The notes under the pieces were generated by a model. It was not told the DNA's origin. It ran no database searches and saw only the letters and a program-made list of their open reading frames with translations. A stretch of 5,648 nt of DNA, from the NCBI GenBank assembly GCA_003165095.1, contig PLSH01000244.1, positions 1,295-6,942 on the forward strand. Reading direction: 5' to 3'. Position numbers and translations under genes: made by a program. The stretch's first letter is position 1, and each line of letters begins with the position of its first letter. This DNA is from Acidobacteriaceae bacterium. Its GTDB lineage: Bacteria; Acidobacteriota; Terriglobia; Terriglobales; Acidobacteriaceae. This document shows positions 3,476 to 5,648 of the stretch, piece by piece.

Positions 3476-5472
3476 TAAGGTTGGGCCGGATTCGCCTGGC
3501 TCGACGAATCATCGCCGATCTTCCTCGCATGCACGCTGGCCTGCGTTTCCGGCACCGTGCCGTCGTTGGCTTCCACCTCCGTCGGCTGGCCGAGAACGAG
3601 AATTCGCTCGACCACTTTGCCGCGCGCAGGCACCAGCACTCGCCGGGTGACGGATGCGTCAGCCGTCCGCACCGTCACCGGGATCTCGGCCGCGGCGTAG
3701 CCGGCGTTGGACAGGCTCACGGCCACCAGGGTATTGCCGGCCTCAGCCGCGCTGGGAAACACGCTGTCGATGGTCAAATCCGGCAGGCCCTCGTCGGCGT
3801 CTATCCAGTCTGCGAAGAACCAGGAAAGATCGCGGCCCGGACTGGCTTCTTCAAGAAGCTTCTCGAATTCGCCACGCTTTCCATTCGTTTTCAGATCCAC
3901 ATCGGGATCGTACGCGTGCAGAGCTGATTCGAGCGCGGCATCGCCGGCAACGTCGCGCAACATCCAAAAAACATAAGCCGCCTTGGTGCGATAGTAGATG
4001 GGCGAAAATGCATCTCCCAGCGGCTGTCCCGCGCTCACGCCGGGGCTTGATGGCTCGGCCAGCGCCAGCGCCGCGCGGTTCACTTCGAGAGATTCGAGCG
4101 CCTTGGTGCGCCCGCTCTGCCGCTCCAGCCATAGCGAGCCCATGAAGCTCGCCACGCCCTCATCGAGCCACGCGGGCGGCGGCGACTTCGAGCCGCGCAG
4201 CAACGCATGCGTGAGTTCGTGCACCATTACGCTGTCCAATTGGGCCGCCGCGGCATCGCGGATAGGAGTGGCCAGCATCGCGCCGGTTTCAAAGGGCGCG
4301 TCTTCGCGATCGGGCAAGTCAAGGATAACGAGTTGCGAATCCGGCCGCGATCCCAGCCAGCCCTCAAGAAACGGCATTACCGTGGTTGCAGCCGAAACCC
4401 ATCCGGGGACCGCGGCTTCGTCTTCGGGCAGTGCCCACAACCTCATATGGGCGGCCTCGACCGGCTTGCGAATGGCCACAAACAGGCTGGGCGCTTCAAA
4501 TCCAAGCGTCGAGGCGTCGAGGCTGGCCGTGGCCACGCCGGCCACTTCTTCATTGCTGCCGTCGGTCACCGTCAACTGCGCAGAATGGCCGTCGATCAGC
4601 GCCACCGTGGGCGCCTGGCCGGGAGGATATTCGTCCGTGAGCCGCAGCCGGAATCGCGCTCCCTCCATGCGCAGCTTATGCTCGCCTATCTCGTCGAACA
4701 GGCGCGCCCCGTCGCCCAGAATTACGGGAACGCTCGACACCGGGTACCAGGCCACGTTGCCGAAGCCGCGCAACCCGGTGAACTCCACTCCAATCCCGTC
4801 CCAGTCCGTATGCAGCGCCAGTTCGTCGGGCGTGCCGATAGCCATCAGCCGCTGCGCCGAAGGAGCGATCGTGCCGGAGTATGTAACGTCAAGCTGGACG
4901 GTTGCACCGGGGGCAAGCGGTGTGGCCAGCGTAACCGCGGCCTCGTGCAACTGGCCGGTGTGGTCCGCGTCGGAGTTGAGCGTGCTCATCTGAAAAGCAA
5001 CCTCGCGCCCACCCACAAGAATCCGTTCCCAGTTGAGCGAGGAGGAAATCTGCAGCGGAAGGTGCGCGAGCGGTGTCTTGCCGTCGTTACGCAGCGTCAC
5101 CAGCGCGCGCACAGCCATGTGCCGGTCGGCCACGCGCAGGCGCACATCCATGTCGTATCCGGTAAAGGTTTCCGCCTGGCGCTCGGCGTCGTCGGCAACG
5201 GGTGCATTGGCGATAGACGGTTGCGCCGCGCCGGGAACCGCGCTCGGCGAAATCTCTGTTTGGGTTTGCCCGTTTTCGTCCGTGGAGCGCGAAAATATCA
5301 CCTTCCCGGTGGGCGCTTGATTTTGCGCAGCCGGCGCCTGCGTTGTGCTCGATGCCGGCGCGGTCTGTGTCGGGGCCGGTTGCGGTGGCGTCGTTTGCGT
5401 CATCGCGGGCCGCGGCGTCGCGGCGGCAACCATCGCGGCCAGCACCAAAGCCCGCGCAATCGAGAACCTCAT
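3475..5472 (-). CDS. Secreted M1-like (gluzincin) zinc metallopeptidase
   Basis: This 665-residue exported protein is probably a zinc-dependent peptidase related to M1 aminopeptidases / the peptidase MA-like group. Residues 1-25 are a signal peptide ([10 protein letters not shown], hydrophobic run, Ala-rich cleavage region). Residues about 26-55 are a Pro/Thr/Gln/Ala-rich linker. Residues about 100-350 form the beta-rich N-terminal domain. The catalytic part has [12 protein letters not shown] (393-404), in the place of the M1 GAMEN motif; HELTH (418-422), two zinc ligands and the general base; WLDEG (435-439), Glu438 being the presumed third ligand; [19 protein letters not shown] (493-511), like the M1 Tyr/helix region; and [15 protein letters not shown] (552-566). 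The end is an Ig-like domain (about 566-650). The spacing HExxH-X15-E differs from X18 of classical M1, and GAMEN is not conserved, so aminopeptidase specificity is doubtful. AAAGG (complement of 5482-5486) lies 9 nt before the ATG. The start overlaps the methyltransferase stop by ATGA. Confidence 0.88.
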   Translation of the reverse strand: MRFSIARALVLAAMVAAATPRPAMTQTTPPQPAPTQTAPASSTTQAPAAQNQAPTGKVIFSRSTDENGQTQTEISPSAVPGAAQPSIANAPVADDAERQAETFTGYDMDVRLRVADRHMAVRALVTLRNDGKTPLAHLPLQISSSLNWERILVGGREVAFQMSTLNSDADHTGQLHEAAVTLATPLAPGATVQLDVTYSGTIAPSAQRLMAIGTPDELALHTDWDGIGVEFTGLRGFGNVAWYPVSSVPVILGDGARLFDEIGEHKLRMEGARFRLRLTDEYPPGQAPTVALIDGHSAQLTVTDGSNEEVAGVATASLDASTLGFEAPSLFVAIRKPVEAAHMRLWALPEDEAAVPGWVSAATTVMPFLEGWLGSRPDSQLVILDLPDREDAPFETGAMLATPIRDAAAAQLDSVMVHELTHALLRGSKSPPPAWLDEGVASFMGSLWLERQSGRTKALESLEVNRAALALAEPSSPGVSAGQPLGDAFSPIYYRTKAAYVFWMLRDVAGDAALESALHAYDPDVDLKTNGKRGEFEKLLEEASPGRDLSWFFADWIDADEGLPDLTIDSVFPSAAEAGNTLVAVSLSNAGYAAAEIPVTVRTADASVTRRVLVPARGKVVERILVLGQPTEVEANDGTVPETQASVHARKIGDDSSSQANPAQP

Positions 5473-5648
5473 GATCCCAGGCCTTTCTGCTTGCCTGGTT
5501 TTGACGCTCCCCGCGCGCTTGAGAAAGCGCTGGCCTGTTTTTGCGCGGCATTGCGGCGCTGGCGAAAGGCCTCAAACAGCACCACCGCGCCGGCTGCCGA
5601 GACGTTGAGCGAACTCACCCCGCCGGCCATGGGAATCCGCAGCAGGTG
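5469..5648 (-). CDS. SpoU/TrmH family RNA 2'-O-ribose methyltransferase, C-terminal part (truncated by window)
   Basis: Only the last 59 residues lie in the window. The gene starts beyond 5648. The fragment begins [20 protein letters not shown] and continues with [11 protein letters not shown]. This is the SPOUT trefoil-knot signature of TrmH/RlmB-type enzymes: the IPM motif (residues 5-7 of the fragment), the SLNVS motif (13-17) that binds S-adenosylmethionine, and the ALL..E..RQR helix. It should methylate a ribose 2'-OH in rRNA or tRNA; which nucleotide cannot be decided from this end. After RQRR there is a basic, Ser/Ala/Lys-rich tail of about 27 residues ([10 protein letters not shown] to KQKGLGS) beyond the knot. 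The stop TGA overlaps the peptidase ATG, so both genes are one minus-strand operon. Confidence 0.92.
   Translation of the reverse strand, partial: HLLRIPMAGGVSSLNVSAAGAVVLFEAFRQRRNAAQKQASAFSSARGASKPGKQKGLGS

Noticed and set aside
3998..4993. 331-codon plus-strand open frame opposite the peptidase gene
   Set aside because: Ser/Arg/Ala-rich translation without any motif. The minus strand encodes signal peptide, HExxH and M1-like features over the same DNA.
1..5648. CRISPR arrays, tRNA/rRNA genes, insertion sequence ends, phage genes
   Set aside because: No regularly spaced repeats, tRNA-like cloverleaf, transposase or phage motifs were seen on either strand.

Overview
The window is high-GC bacterial DNA that most resembles Acidobacteriota (Terriglobia-like). 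This is an inference from gene content: a PadR regulator coupled to a 'permease prefix'-type membrane protein, a Der GTPase with a long acidic insert, and a secreted M1-like peptidase next to a SpoU methyltransferase. There are no tRNA, rRNA, CRISPR or insertion-sequence signatures. The coding density is very high, and no gene-free stretch exceeds about 135 bases.

Layout. Positions 1-132 are non-coding and end in the promoter/operator of a type II toxin-antitoxin pair: a Phd/YefM-fold antitoxin (133-420) and a PIN-domain VapC ribonuclease (417-803), overlapping by ATGA. A 40-bp gap containing a small hairpin leads to der (844-2454, TTG start), the double-GTPase 50S assembly factor. It carries an unusual ~70-residue acidic/Gln-rich insert between its two G domains. 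A strong promoter (2504-2531) then drives a PadR regulator (2538-2867), which overlaps by ATGA with a 198-residue protein made of a permease-prefix-like soluble domain plus four predicted membrane helices (2864-3460). On the minus strand, converging with only 14 bp between stops, lies a second operon. It holds the 3' end of a SpoU/TrmH RNA 2'-O-methyltransferase (5469-5648, cut by the window edge) and, overlapping it by ATGA, a secreted M1-like metallopeptidase (3475-5472).

How it works together. The two regulated modules (toxin-antitoxin, and PadR-membrane protein) share one design. In each, a palindrome runs from the -10 region into the ATG, and the -10 sits 6 nt before the ATG, so transcription would start at or next to the initiation codon (leaderless mRNA) under autorepression. 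In each, the second gene is translationally coupled by a 4-bp overlap.

The points most worth a second look are: the two palindrome/leaderless promoters; the A8 run in the der linker, which forms an A_AAA_AAC slippery site with a stop four codons later in the -1 frame and would release GTPase domain 1 alone; a second, in-frame, well-placed ribosome binding site inside the membrane protein that would separate its prefix from its membrane domain; and the non-canonical zinc-site spacing (HExxH-X15-E, GAMLA instead of GAMEN) of the peptidase. None of these is proven by sequence alone.
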